64,000 nucleotides of DNA from Lactobacillus sp. (GCA_022483245.1 JAKVNR010000001.1:558001-622000), one strand, 5' to 3'; counted from the first letter of the stretch, positions 18,085 through 28,030 are shown. The notes: generated from the letters alone by a model not told the origin. Numbers and translations: made by a program.

Positions 18085-21000
18085 CGAGTTGCTTGCCTCC
18101 TAACACTTCTTTAATCAGCTTGAGCAAATCCGTCTTCGTCATCGAAGGGATCTCGTGGTAGCGGTTGCTTGGCAGCATCGCGTCAAAGAAATAAATATCT
18201 TTAAAGTTTGAATATTGCAGCTGGGTTTGCTGACCCTTGCGGTACGGATTCAGCTTGATCTCCCCGCTCAAAATTTCCCGGCCGGCCTGTTCTAACAAAT
18301 ATTCATCATAGGCTAAGAGCTGCTGGAACTGTGCTTGATTAAAGGTACTAGTGCGCGGCAAGGTCAACCCGCCCTTTTTGCGGACGCTAACCCCGCCGTA
18401 TAACTGGGATTTTTGCTGGGTATTTAAACTCTGATCGGCAGCTGTTAAAAGTTCCGGATCATTAATTAATAAGCCGCGATAAAGCAGGCGCTGCTGACCT
18501 GAGGCTAAATCTGGTTTAAGCTGCAAGTCAGCGTTAAATAAAGTTTTCAGGTTTAAGCGTTCCACCTGACTAGTCATTGTTTGATAAAAAGCACCTAGGA
18601 TCGCCAGCGGCTTTTCACCAGCGAAAAAGTCCTGATGTTTAGCCAAAACGTCTAGATACGACACCATTTGCAGGGCTAAACCAGATGCAAACATCCCTAA
18701 ATCAAAACTTTTAGCAGATGATTTGTAGTCAATAATTTGACCTAAAACCTGCTCAGCTTGTTCTGCTAAATCCACCCGATCAATTTTTCCGCGCAAACTG
18801 ATGCCAGTTTGCTCGTCTAATGAAAAATCTAATCCTGGTACAGGCTGACCTGAGCCAAAGCCTAGCTCTGAATAGCGCGGCTGCAGATTAGTTTGCCGGC
18901 TTTTAGCTTGCCAAGATTTAACCATCTTATGAGTCGTTTGATTTAGCAAACTAAACAAATATTGATTCAGCGGTTCTTGCTGGAGTTGTTGGTAACGCGG
19001 CTGAGCTTGCAGCTTAGCCTGCAGCTGGTTGACGATTTCATTCAACTTACCTGCTGGCAAATCAGCTAGCTGCAAGTTGTGGGACTGCAAGTATTTCACT
19101 AAACTGTCCATCGTTTGGTGATAGTAATTGCCCGCCTGAATCACGTCTAATTCATTTTCTAACCGCGGTTTTAAGCGCAAGCCATAAGTTAAAAAGTATT
19201 CAAAGGAGTTGCCATAATAAGTTTCTAATTGCGAAACTGAGGCCGATAATTTCCGGCCATAAAGCTGCTGCGCCAAAGCCGGGCTAATATTTTTCGGTTG
19301 ATTATCAAAGTCAGCACTAGCTAAGACTTGTTTAGTCAAGGCCGGTTTAAAGTCCGCTGCCAGCTGCAGCAACTCGTCTTGTTTTAAAAAGGTTAAGTAG
19401 CCCAAACTGGCTTCTGGGTTAGTGATAAAATTCAGCAAATCGCTGCCATCTTGAGCCGGCAAATCATGCTGAATAAAAATTGGCCCACTGATTGCTTGCA
19501 ACCGGGTAAAGTAAATCGAAGGTTCTAAGCGCTCATTAGCAGCATTTAAAACGGGATAAGACAGGTAAACCCGCTGACTGGCCAGCGCTAGCGCACGGCC
19601 AAATTGATAAGTTTGATCTAAATTATTTAACTCCTGCTGATCTTCTAAATAAGTTTCATCGGTAAAAGCCGCTTGCACGGCCGCAATATTTTCACTCGTC
19701 ACAAAACCCGGCTGGTGTTCAATTTTTGGCAAAGCCGTACTAGTTGCGCCGATGATGAAAACTTGCTGGTAAGTATGCTGCTGCACCATCCCAAATTCGG
19801 ACACATTCACTGCATCCAGGGTTGACGGAATCTGTGCAAACGACGCTTGACTAAAGCCATTCGTCAATAAATCAAAGAATTCTTCCTGATCGAATTCGGC
19901 TGGCGCCATTAACAGATAGTCTTGCAGCAAATCAGTTAATAAATCCCAAACCTGTTCTGGTTCTTGGGCTGCCTGCTGATCGCCCTTTTGACTGGCATCA
20001 GCGCGCCAGTGGTCAAGCCGGCGGGCTACCCCGCTATTGACTAAAAACTCGAACAAAGTCGTGACGCCTTGACGCGGGTCAGTTTCTGCTTGCAGGCTGG
20101 CTATTAATGGCTGCAAGCGTTCAACTATAAATTTCCGCAAACGTTCTAGGTTATTTAAGATCGCTGGATTGTGATCCATGGCGAGCAAGTCTGCTTGCGC
20201 AAATTGCTGCCAATTTTGCTGCCAGCGCTGGTGATTAATGCCATGGGCCAGCACGAAATTTTCAAGTAAATCTAAATCAGCCGTAAAATCTTGTTCATTT
20301 AAGTACCAAGTAGGCACTAATAAATGCGTTTTTAAAATTGCTAAAATTGCTGGTGTTGACCAATCACCCTGCAGCAATACTTTTAGATTTTCCAGCAAAA
20401 TGACCAGCGGGTGATATTTCATCTGCCGCTGCAAATCATCAAAAAAAGGCACTTGATTTTGCCGCAAAATCGGCAGCAAATAAGTTTCATAAGCCTGCAA
20501 ATCTGGGGCTAAAACCAAAAAGTCCCGGAAACGCGCCTGACCCAAAGCTACCTGCTGATAAATTGTCCGCGCCACAAAATAGGCCTCAGCATAGCGCGAA
20601 TCGGCCTGGGTCAATTGAATAAAACTATGTTCAGTCAAAGTTTGACTATCGGCTGCACTAGCTTGTCCTGTCCAAAAACGATTGAGCTTGGTTTGTTCTT
20701 TTGAGCGTGGCGACGGTTGAGCAACACGCGGACGCCACGATAATCGCCGGCTTTTCCAAAAGCGCTGAAGCCGGTGAATCGTGGTTTGCACCAAGTAATC
20801 GTAGTCGCCTTTAACTGGCTCGGAGTTAATTTGGCCAGTTTTAGTTTCAAAAATTAAACTGACATCTGCTCCCTTGGCAGTCAGCAATTTAATCGTAACT
20901 AGTTCAGGCTGGGAAAAATGGGAAAAACCGCATAAGCAAAAATGCAGCTGGCTGACATCTGTCTCAGCTAGCAACTGATTAAGCTGCAGGAGATAGTCGC

Positions 21001-21535
21001 TGCTTGTTTGAAATTTCCCTTCCATCTCCGCTTGCATGCCTTGAGACAAAATTCCTAAATCATAAAATTTAGCTTGTGCTTCTTCAGCTTGTGCTTGCTG
21101 GCTTAATTCCGTAAAATCTATACCAGCACTGCGACCAATTTGCACTGCTTGATACAAATCGCCCATTAGGCCTGGGTTAGCTTGTTGATCTTGCAACAGC
21201 TGCAGCTGGTCTTGGCATTTTTCAAAAACCTTGCGCATCAGCATTTGCCCGCCAGCATCATCGAGCACAGTTAATTGCTTGCCTGGCGCATCCCGCAAGA
21301 AAAACCAAGCAAGCCGTGAAAATGACAAAACGTGCAAATTTTTAGCAGCTGGCTGCGCCTGTCCAGTCAAGTCGCCAAGCTTGCGGAGAGCCCGGACTTC
21401 TGTGGTAAACTTAATGTGATTAGGAACCAGCAAAAAAGTCTGTCCCTGCGGATATTTTAAATAAGTCGTCACAGCGGTCTGGATCGCTAAACTTTCCAAA
21501 TCATCGCTCTGTCGACCAGTTATCAATGTAATCAT
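18077..21535 (-). CDS. addB: ATP-dependent nuclease subunit B (AddB/RexB), without Fe-S cysteines
   Basis: A 1152-residue partner of AddA with an inactive helicase fold and a C-terminal nuclease (QIIDYKSSAK). The N-terminal P-loop is degenerate (TGRQSDDLES), as in RexB. Bacillus AddB has four cysteines that bind a [4Fe-4S] cluster around the nuclease domain. The matching segments here (SVSQLETYYGNSFEYF and QLQYSNFKDIYFF) have none. AAGGAG lies 7 nt from the ATG at 21535 but only about 1 nt from the one at 21541, so 21535 is chosen. Confidence 0.93.
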   Translation of the reverse strand: MITLITGRQSDDLESLAIQTAVTTYLKYPQGQTFLLVPNHIKFTTEVRALRKLGDLTGQAQPAAKNLHVLSFSRLAWFFLRDAPGKQLTVLDDAGGQMLMRKVFEKCQDQLQLLQDQQANPGLMGDLYQAVQIGRSAGIDFTELSQQAQAEEAQAKFYDLGILSQGMQAEMEGKFQTSSDYLLQLNQLLAETDVSQLHFCLCGFSHFSQPELVTIKLLTAKGADVSLIFETKTGQINSEPVKGDYDYLVQTTIHRLQRFWKSRRLSWRPRVAQPSPRSKEQTKLNRFWTGQASAADSQTLTEHSFIQLTQADSRYAEAYFVARTIYQQVALGQARFRDFLVLAPDLQAYETYLLPILRQNQVPFFDDLQRQMKYHPLVILLENLKVLLQGDWSTPAILAILKTHLLVPTWYLNEQDFTADLDLLENFVLAHGINHQRWQQNWQQFAQADLLAMDHNPAILNNLERLRKFIVERLQPLIASLQAETDPRQGVTTLFEFLVNSGVARRLDHWRADASQKGDQQAAQEPEQVWDLLTDLLQDYLLMAPAEFDQEEFFDLLTNGFSQASFAQIPSTLDAVNVSEFGMVQQHTYQQVFIIGATSTALPKIEHQPGFVTSENIAAVQAAFTDETYLEDQQELNNLDQTYQFGRALALASQRVYLSYPVLNAANERLEPSIYFTRLQAISGPIFIQHDLPAQDGSDLLNFITNPEASLGYLTFLKQDELLQLAADFKPALTKQVLASADFDNQPKNISPALAQQLYGRKLSASVSQLETYYGNSFEYFLTYGLRLKPRLENELDVIQAGNYYHQTMDSLVKYLQSHNLQLADLPAGKLNEIVNQLQAKLQAQPRYQQLQQEPLNQYLFSLLNQTTHKMVKSWQAKSRQTNLQPRYSELGFGSGQPVPGLDFSLDEQTGISLRGKIDRVDLAEQAEQVLGQIIDYKSSAKSFDLGMFASGLALQMVSYLDVLAKHQDFFAGEKPLAILGAFYQTMTSQVERLNLKTLFNADLQLKPDLASGQQRLLYRGLLINDPELLTAADQSLNTQQKSQLYGGVSVRKKGGLTLPRTSTFNQAQFQQLLAYDEYLLEQAGREILSGEIKLNPYRKGQQTQLQYSNFKDIYFFDAMLPSNRYHEIPSMTKTDLLKLIKEVLGGKQLDD

Positions 21536-21602
21536 GCTCATGCTCCTTGCAATCATTTTAGCATAGGCGCTTTCTCCTACTTAGAAAGAAGGACAAATTA
21601 AA

Positions 21603-22514
21603 GTGAAGACTAGTTATGCCGCTCATGGCAAAGTAATTTTAATCGGTGAACATGCAGTTGTTTATGGCTATGATGCTTTAGCTGTCCCCGCTAAAACTTT
21701 GCAAATTGTAACCAGCGTTGAACCAATCAAAAAAGATTTCTGGATGGATACCCCGCGTTATCATGGGCCACTGTTTACTGCTCCAGAAGAATTTGATGGC
21801 ATCAAATATATCGTCCGGGCTATGAAAGCCAAAGCTTACCGCCGGCAAGCTTTAAAAATTACCTACGAAGGCGAAATTCCAATGCAACGCGGACTCGGTT
21901 CGTCAGCAGTGGTGGCTTTAGGGACAACTGAAGCACTCAATGAGTATTACCACCTCCACCTCGACCACGATGATATTATGGCCATTGCCAACCATGCTGA
22001 AATGATCAACCACGGCAAGGCTTCTGGCTTAGATGCAGCTACGGTTGCGGCTAGTCATGCCGTTTACTTTTCAACCAAAACCGGAATCGAAGAATTAAAC
22101 GATAAACTAGGAAGTTTCTTGGTCATCATGGATACTGGCGATTTAGGCAATACTAAAGAAGCTGTGGCTCAAGTACATGACTTATTTGTCAAAGAACGGA
22201 CTGTCCGGCAGAATATGCGCGCTTTGGGTAAACTCAGTCCAGCCTTTAAAAAGGCCTTTTTAGCTGGGGATGCAGCAACTTGTGGTGACTATTTCAACCA
22301 GGCCCAAGAGATTTTAGCTTCATTTAATTTATCAACTGATAAAATCGATCAGATTTGTGCCATTGCCAATCAAAATGGAGCCTACGGGGCAAAGTTATCT
22401 GGCGGCGGCCTGGGCGGAATCGTAATTGCCTTAGTGCCTGACCCAACAGTTGGTCAAAAAATTATTAATCTCTGCCGCAGTCAAATTGAACACGCTTGGA
22501 TCGAGGAAATTTAA
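21603..22514 (+). CDS. mvk: Mevalonate kinase
   Basis: A 303-residue GHMP kinase that phosphorylates mevalonate to 5-phosphomevalonate. Motif 1 is GKVILIGEHAVVYGYDALAVP near the N-terminus. The ATP loop is QRGLGSSAVVALG, and motif 3 is AKLSGGGLGGIVIAL. It starts with GTG after GAAGGA. First gene of a four-gene mevalonate operon, divergent from addB by 67 nt. The stop overlaps the mvaD start (TAATG). Confidence 0.97.
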   Translation: MKTSYAAHGKVILIGEHAVVYGYDALAVPAKTLQIVTSVEPIKKDFWMDTPRYHGPLFTAPEEFDGIKYIVRAMKAKAYRRQALKITYEGEIPMQRGLGSSAVVALGTTEALNEYYHLHLDHDDIMAIANHAEMINHGKASGLDAATVAASHAVYFSTKTGIEELNDKLGSFLVIMDTGDLGNTKEAVAQVHDLFVKERTVRQNMRALGKLSPAFKKAFLAGDAATCGDYFNQAQEILASFNLSTDKIDQICAIANQNGAYGAKLSGGGLGGIVIALVPDPTVGQKIINLCRSQIEHAWIEEI

Positions 22515-23488
22515 TGTCCGCTACTGCGATTGCCCATACTAATATTGCTTTAATTAAATATTGGGGAAAAGCTGATCCCGCCTTGCGCTTGCCGCTCACG
22601 AACAGTTTATCAATGACGCTGGACAAGTTTTACACGCAAACCACGCTGAATTTGCAAGCCAGCGATCAATTTTTCCTAAATAACGCCCAGCAGACTGGTC
22701 AGTCAGCTGAGCGTGTTTTTACCTATTTGCACCGGCTAGAACGTCGCTTACAGCTACCGACTAAACATTATTTAGTTAATTCGATTAACCATGTGCCAAC
22801 AAGCGCAGGCCTAGCTTCTTCCAGCTCAGCCTTTGCAGCTCTAGCGGCTGCTTTTGCCCAGCTGCACCATTTAGACCTCACTAAACAAGAATTATCAATT
22901 CTAGCCCGGCTAGGTTCGGGTTCGGCCACTCGGTCAATTTTTGGCGGTTTTGCCGAATGGCAGACTGGAACTGATCAAACTTCTTATGCCATTCCGATTG
23001 ATGAACATCCTCAGCTTGACTTGCAGCTGTTAGTCGTAGAACTAGACCAGGCTCCGAAAAAAATCTCATCAACAATTGGGATGCAGCGGGCTCAAACCTC
23101 CCCTTTTTATCAAACTTGGCTTGACCGCAACCCAAGCGAAATAGCTCAAATGAAAGCTGCTATTCAAGCTGGTAATTTTGATCAAATTGGGAAGCTGGCT
23201 GAATTAAACGCAAACGAAATGCACGCGCTTAATCTGACCGCACAAGAGCCGTTTACCTACTTTGAACCTGCCACAATTAAATTAATCAAATTAGTGCAGG
23301 ACTGGCGGGCAGATGGCCTGGCTTGCTACTACACCATGGATGCCGGCCCTAATGTCAAAATCCTGACAAGTTTAAAAAATTCCAAAGTTATTCGTCAGCG
23401 GCTTGCTCAGTTATTGCCGAGTGCTAAGATTGTGGTGACAAATTTTGGCCCAGGCGTGAAGAGCTGGTCCAACTCTGACATGGAATAG
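22514..23488 (+). CDS. mvaD: Diphosphomevalonate decarboxylase
   Basis: A 324-residue GHMP-fold enzyme that converts mevalonate diphosphate to isopentenyl diphosphate with ATP. It starts MSATAIAHTNIALIKYWGK, the diagnostic N-terminus. The ATP loop is PTSAGLASSSSAFAALA, GSGSATRSIFGGF follows, and YTMDAGPNVKIL is the C-terminal substrate-site motif. The ATG at 22514 overlaps the mvk TAA by one base and has GAGG upstream, so the longer upstream frame is discarded. Confidence 0.97.
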   Translation: MSATAIAHTNIALIKYWGKADPALRLPLTNSLSMTLDKFYTQTTLNLQASDQFFLNNAQQTGQSAERVFTYLHRLERRLQLPTKHYLVNSINHVPTSAGLASSSSAFAALAAAFAQLHHLDLTKQELSILARLGSGSATRSIFGGFAEWQTGTDQTSYAIPIDEHPQLDLQLLVVELDQAPKKISSTIGMQRAQTSPFYQTWLDRNPSEIAQMKAAIQAGNFDQIGKLAELNANEMHALNLTAQEPFTYFEPATIKLIKLVQDWRADGLACYYTMDAGPNVKILTSLKNSKVIRQRLAQLLPSAKIVVTNFGPGVKSWSNSDME

Positions 23489-23498
23489 AGGTTTCAAC

Positions 23499-24599
23499 TT
23501 GATTTCTGTTAAAGCACCCGGAAAACTGTTTATTGCTGGTGAATATGCTGTTTTAGAGCAAAATTGCCCGGCAGTGTTGGTGGCATTGAACCGATACGTT
23601 TTTGTAACCATTAAAAAAAGCCCAAATGAAACTGGAAGTATTTACTCAAAACAATACTCCCAGGACTATTTGCATTGGGTCAGACATGGGGATAAAATAA
23701 TTATTGATAACCGTGATAATCCCTTTGCTTTTATCCTTTCTGCCATTCAATACGCTGAAAAATATGTGCACGAACGCGGAATCCGTTTAGCGGTTTACGA
23801 CTTGCATGTTAATTCCAACTTAGATTCAGCTGATGGCAAAAAGTATGGTCTAGGCTCCTCAGCTGCTGTTACGGTAGCAACTGTTAAAGCTATCCTGCAA
23901 TTTTACCAACTGCCAGCTTCGCGTGACCTGCTGTTTAAGATAGCGGCCATTGCTCACTATAGTGTGCAACAGAACGGCTCACTTGGTGATGTTGCAGCCA
24001 GCGTTTATGGCGGCTGGCTAGCCTACCAAACTTTTGATAAAAAATGGTTGCAGCAAGAACTGCAGGTCAAAGATTTTATCCAGGTCGTGACTGAAGCTTG
24101 GCCTGGTTTAAAGATCCAAAGCCTTACGCCTCCTAAAGGGATGCAACTTCTCATTGGCTGGACACAGAAGCCGGCTTCGACTTCCCAACTGGTTGACGAG
24201 TCCAATGCTCAAAAAGCGGTTCTTCAATATAGTTATGCTAAGTTTTTGCTCAATTCTCGGCAGTGCGTGCTCAGAATGATTGCTGGTTTTGCTAAAGGCG
24301 ATATCAAACTCATTCAAAAGCAAATTCGCGTTAACCGCTTGATTTTACAAAAATTTGGCCAACTAAATCATATTGCAGTTGAAATTCCGCGGCTTCATCA
24401 GCTCATCCAAATCGCTGAAAAACACCACGGAGCTGCGAAAACTTCTGGCGCTGGTGGTGGCGACTGCGGCATTGTAATTGGCAGCGCTGCAACTGAAGTT
24501 AACGCCTTAAAGCAAGAGTGGCGGGCTAATGGCATTTTGCCACTAGATTTCCAGGTCCACCCTGTTCAGCAAACCGTTGTAACAGAAAGTGAAAATTAA
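23499..24599 (+). CDS. pmk: Phosphomevalonate kinase
   Basis: A 366-residue GHMP kinase that makes 5-diphosphomevalonate. It begins MISVKAPGKLFIAGEYAVLEQNCPAV with a TTG start, preceded by AGAGG. The ATP loop is KYGLGSSAAVTVATV and the C-terminal glycine-rich motif is KTSGAGGGDCGIVIG. It is the third gene of the mevalonate operon, and its stop is one base from the fni start. Confidence 0.96.
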   Translation: MISVKAPGKLFIAGEYAVLEQNCPAVLVALNRYVFVTIKKSPNETGSIYSKQYSQDYLHWVRHGDKIIIDNRDNPFAFILSAIQYAEKYVHERGIRLAVYDLHVNSNLDSADGKKYGLGSSAAVTVATVKAILQFYQLPASRDLLFKIAAIAHYSVQQNGSLGDVAASVYGGWLAYQTFDKKWLQQELQVKDFIQVVTEAWPGLKIQSLTPPKGMQLLIGWTQKPASTSQLVDESNAQKAVLQYSYAKFLLNSRQCVLRMIAGFAKGDIKLIQKQIRVNRLILQKFGQLNHIAVEIPRLHQLIQIAEKHHGAAKTSGAGGGDCGIVIGSAATEVNALKQEWRANGILPLDFQVHPVQQTVVTESEN

Positions 24600-24600
24600 A

Positions 24601-25647
24601 ATGGATGCAGATAAGCAACGAAAAATTGATCAATTACGGTTAGCAAGTTCATTTTTTAAACCTGATAAAAGCAATGACTTTGACCAGATGCACTTAATTG
24701 CGCCGGCTTTACCAGAAACCCGAGTGCAACCAGAAATTCTGGCTACCGAAATTTTTGGCTACCGGATTGCCGCTCCTTTCTTTATTGAAGCGATGACTGG
24801 TGGGTCTGATTTATCATTTCAGGTTAATAAGGACTTGTCGCTAGCCGCTTCGAAAACCCATATTCCAATGGCGTTAGGTTCAGCTTCCATGCTGGAGCGT
24901 GATGAAAAGCAATTAAAGAGTTTTACCGTTGCCCGTGAATATGACCCAGACGGGTTGATTTTTGCCAATATTAATCCAGAAACTTCACCTGAATGTGCAG
25001 GCAGAATTGTCGATGAATTAGGCGCAGATGCTTTGCAAATCCACTTAAATGCCCCACAAGAATTAGTCATGCCTGAAGGGATGCGGGACTTCCACTGGAT
25101 TGACAAAATCGTAGATATTAAAGAAGCAGTTGATGTCCCAGTCATTGTTAAAGCCGTTGGTTTCGGTTTTGATAAAGACAGCCTGCAGCTGTTAATGAAC
25201 AACGGGATTGAATGGGTCGACTTAGGTGGTGCTGGTGGTACCAACTTTGTTCAAATTGAAAATGCTCGTGGACATGGCGACTATGGCTACTTAGGCGATT
25301 TAGGCCTTTCAACTGTCATCAGTTTAATGACTGCTCGGCAATTAAATGCTGATGACCGCAGCCGTAAATTAGGCGTCTTTGCTTCTGGTGGTGTTCGTCA
25401 ACCGCTGGACATCATGAAGTCCTTAGTTTTAGGTGCTCGGATGGTCGGGATTGCTTCAACCTTCTTGCACACAGTCCAAAAAGGCGGTTCAGAAGCTTTA
25501 ATTGCTCAAATTACTGAATGGAAGCAGCAATTAGGCGGTTTGTGTGCCCTCTTTGGCTACAACAACTTAGTAGAAGTTTCTTCTCAAGGCCACTTCTACT
25601 TCGACCTTCCTTTGCAAGCTAAACTTGATCAAATTTTAAAATACTAA
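24601..25647 (+). CDS. fni: Type 2 isopentenyl-diphosphate isomerase
   Basis: A 348-residue FMN- and NADPH-dependent TIM-barrel enzyme that interconverts IPP and DMAPP. MTGGSD near residues 65-70, DALQIHLNAPQE, VIVKAVGFGF, WVDLGGAGGTNF and FASGGVRQPLD are the family motifs for flavin and substrate binding. The ATG at 24601 is used rather than the GTG at 24589 inside pmk. Ends the mevalonate operon at a strong terminator. Confidence 0.97.
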   Translation: MDADKQRKIDQLRLASSFFKPDKSNDFDQMHLIAPALPETRVQPEILATEIFGYRIAAPFFIEAMTGGSDLSFQVNKDLSLAASKTHIPMALGSASMLERDEKQLKSFTVAREYDPDGLIFANINPETSPECAGRIVDELGADALQIHLNAPQELVMPEGMRDFHWIDKIVDIKEAVDVPVIVKAVGFGFDKDSLQLLMNNGIEWVDLGGAGGTNFVQIENARGHGDYGYLGDLGLSTVISLMTARQLNADDRSRKLGVFASGGVRQPLDIMKSLVLGARMVGIASTFLHTVQKGGSEALIAQITEWKQQLGGLCALFGYNNLVEVSSQGHFYFDLPLQAKLDQILKY

Positions 25648-25671
25648 TTTGATCATCATTTTGTTTATACA

Positions 25672-25703
25672 AAAAAAGATCTCCGATAATGGAGATCTTT
25701 TTT
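25672..25703. terminator. Bidirectional terminator between fni and rsmF
   Basis: A perfect 13-bp stem AAAAAAGATCTCC / GGAGATCTTTTTT with a 6-nt loop separates convergent genes; its 3' arm touches the stop codon of the rRNA methyltransferase gene. Confidence 0.93.
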
Positions 25704-27060
25704 AATGCCGTAAACCTTTGGGATAAAAGTTTTTCAAGATTTGATCATTGCCTATTTTGCCGAAACTAAAGATTTGATCATGATAACTGACTAGTACATA
25801 ACCGCGCAGCGAGCTAGTTGTTTTGATCGTTTCTCCATGCAGATAGGCCTTAAAACTTGCTTCATCGTGTAAAGCTAGCACTTGCGTCTGCTTCGCCCCG
25901 CCTAAAACTTGGGCTAATTGCTGGCTAGGAATGAAGCGGTGCGGCTTAAGCTGGCCTAATTCAACGCCATTGCTTAAAACATGTAATCCTTGTAAACGTT
26001 CATCGCTTAATACAGGTGCAACAACATGCCCGTGGCGATTTTGCAAATTGCGCCAGTTAAGCTGCCAAGTAGCCGGTAAAATAAAATTGTCTAAGGCTTG
26101 CTTGACCACTTCCTGATCTGCTTTAGATAAACCCGGCTGCCGTTTTTGTTTACGGCGCTTAATTTGAACACTAGCAGGAGCACCAGGCCGAGTGAACATA
26201 GCTAAATACTGACCCTCGCCAACCCCGTCTTGCGGCCAAAAACGGACCGTGTCAGCTAAAACAGGATTTTGACTAGCTGTCCAATCAGGCCGTCCTGGCT
26301 GGCCAGCTGTTAGCTGCAAAGGTTTAATTTGCAAGCCTTGCTCGAGTAGCCATTCAGCAATTTGTTCATCTTCTTCTGGTGAAAATGTGCAAGTCGAATA
26401 AACCAACCGTCCGCCTGGCTTTAACATTTGGAGAGCGGACTGCAAAATCTTTTTTTGTCGGTCTTGGCAGGTTTGGACATAATCCGGCGACCAGTAATCC
26501 ATGGCCACTGGATCTTTGCGAAACATACCTTCTCCGCTGCAAGGCGCATCGACGACGATACAGTCAAAATATTCCTGAAAATGCGTTGCTAATTGGTCGG
26601 GGCTGGCATTGGTAATGACAACATTGGTTGCACCCCACCGCTCTAAATTTTCACGTAGAATTTTCGCCCGCTTAGCATTAATTTCATTGGCCACGAGTAG
26701 TCCTTGTCCACGCAACTTTTCAGCTAAAGCCGTGCTTTTGCCGCCGGGAGCAGCGCACAAATCCAGGACCCGCTCGCCTGGTTGCACACCGCTAACGGCT
26801 GCTGGAAACATCGCCGCTGGTTCTTGCGAATAAACGGTGCCGCTAACCCAGTCGCTGCTAGTATCATGCACTTGTCCGTAAAAAGCCTGCATTAAGCCAG
26901 GCACTGGCGTTTGCAAGTCAACAGTTTGCGGAGAAACAGCTTTTAACGAATTAACTCGAAAAGCCTTTTTAGTTTCACCGGCAGTTAATGCCTTGAACAA
27001 GTCAGCCGCTTGGCTGCCTAGCAATTTTTGATATTTATCAATAAAGGCTTGCGGAAGCAT
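25702..27060 (-). CDS. rsmF: 16S rRNA (cytosine-C5)-methyltransferase, RsmF type
   Basis: A 452-residue NOP2/Sun-type m5C RNA methyltransferase. The SAM site is VLDLCAAPGGKSTALAEKL, the first catalytic cysteine is in DAPCSGEGMFRKD, and the second is in VYSTCTFSPEEDE. A C-terminal PUA-like part (about residues 290-450) fits the RsmF/YebU architecture in Firmicutes. The start at 27060 (MLPQAF) has GAAAGGA 8-9 nt upstream. It closes a three-gene minus-strand run with only 1-9 nt between genes. Confidence 0.92.
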   Translation of the reverse strand: MLPQAFIDKYQKLLGSQAADLFKALTAGETKKAFRVNSLKAVSPQTVDLQTPVPGLMQAFYGQVHDTSSDWVSGTVYSQEPAAMFPAAVSGVQPGERVLDLCAAPGGKSTALAEKLRGQGLLVANEINAKRAKILRENLERWGATNVVITNASPDQLATHFQEYFDCIVVDAPCSGEGMFRKDPVAMDYWSPDYVQTCQDRQKKILQSALQMLKPGGRLVYSTCTFSPEEDEQIAEWLLEQGLQIKPLQLTAGQPGRPDWTASQNPVLADTVRFWPQDGVGEGQYLAMFTRPGAPASVQIKRRKQKRQPGLSKADQEVVKQALDNFILPATWQLNWRNLQNRHGHVVAPVLSDERLQGLHVLSNGVELGQLKPHRFIPSQQLAQVLGGAKQTQVLALHDEASFKAYLHGETIKTTSSLRGYVLVSYHDQIFSFGKIGNDQILKNFYPKGLRH

Positions 27061-27061
27061 G

Positions 27062-28021
27062 TTAGTTAGTCCTTTCTGCCCGGTTAAAGTGCCGCATGGC
27101 AAGAATGTAAGTCACAATTTCTAGGATGCAGCCAGCAATTAGCAGCCAGGCATACACTTTGCCCGCACTAAAGAAGACCCGGGCACTCATCAGCCAGTAA
27201 GCAATCACCGCAAAACAGGCTTGCAGCAAGCCAAAGCGAAAACTGCGGTTGACCAGCCAATTAGTTAAAAGTGCCCCGTGAATTTTGCTGAGACGAGCGC
27301 CTTCACGGTTAAAGTAAGCATACAAAGCCGCATTGCCCATTAACAGCAGGCACACAACTGCACCAAAGACCCATTGCAAAGCCCGATAAGCGCGGTGGCG
27401 GTGGCGGAATTGCGAAACAAATGATGGCACTTGCGGGCTGGCATGCAAGTAGCTGCTTAAGCGATTAATTTGATTCCGGTTCAAACCATCAATCGTTAAT
27501 TGGTAGTGATTCAGCCAGTCGCGGCTGTTGTCTTGTTTAATACCGGTACTCAAATAATAGCGCGTCTTTTGCGCCTGCTGATTATTTTTTAAGACCCCTA
27601 TTACTGACCAATACCGACTGCCGTCTTCGACATAGCGGTTGTTTTGCGTAACTAGTAATTTAGAAGTGACATTTGGCGTCACGACCGCAAAGGTCACCTG
27701 ACCTTTAAAATCATCGCGGTCAAAATAACGCCCCGAAATGACCGGCATCGTTTTTAAATTGGAATTAGACCACACTAAAACCCTGCTGGGTTGACTGCGA
27801 TCAGCTAAATGAACCTGCACCTTAGGACCAGCGTCTAGCCGCTTGAGCAACGTTCTGACCCGCACATGCCGGTGCGGGGTAAATTGGCGCGTACTCTGGG
27901 ACAACCCATTTTCACTTAAAATTTGATCAGCTGTTAGTGACTGCAAGTTAGAAACAGGAAACGCGAGTGCTAGCAGCAGTAAAAATGAGCAGACGAGTAC
28001 AATTGCTTTTTTAAAATTCAT
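27062..28021 (-). CDS. MacB/FtsX-like membrane protein without an ATPase partner
   Basis: A 319-residue protein with one N-terminal membrane helix (about residues 5-25), an extracytoplasmic domain of about 180 residues including MPVISGRYFDRDDF, and three C-terminal helices (about 215-310). This layout copies one half of an FtsX/MacB ABC permease with its periplasmic core domain. No ABC ATPase is encoded beside it, and the N-terminus is highly hydrophobic. It starts 9 nt after the methyltransferase-like gene and ends 1 nt before rsmF. The function is unknown. Confidence 0.7.
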   Translation of the reverse strand: MNFKKAIVLVCSFLLLLALAFPVSNLQSLTADQILSENGLSQSTRQFTPHRHVRVRTLLKRLDAGPKVQVHLADRSQPSRVLVWSNSNLKTMPVISGRYFDRDDFKGQVTFAVVTPNVTSKLLVTQNNRYVEDGSRYWSVIGVLKNNQQAQKTRYYLSTGIKQDNSRDWLNHYQLTIDGLNRNQINRLSSYLHASPQVPSFVSQFRHRHRAYRALQWVFGAVVCLLLMGNAALYAYFNREGARLSKIHGALLTNWLVNRSFRFGLLQACFAVIAYWLMSARVFFSAGKVYAWLLIAGCILEIVTYILAMRHFNRAERTN

Positions 28022-28030
28022 AATTCAGAT

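Noticed and set aside
25637-25665. TTGATCAA and TTGATCATC near the end of fni as further FNR-type boxes
   Set aside because: They lack the N4 spacer with ATCAA on the other side and lie downstream of a gene, not at a promoter.
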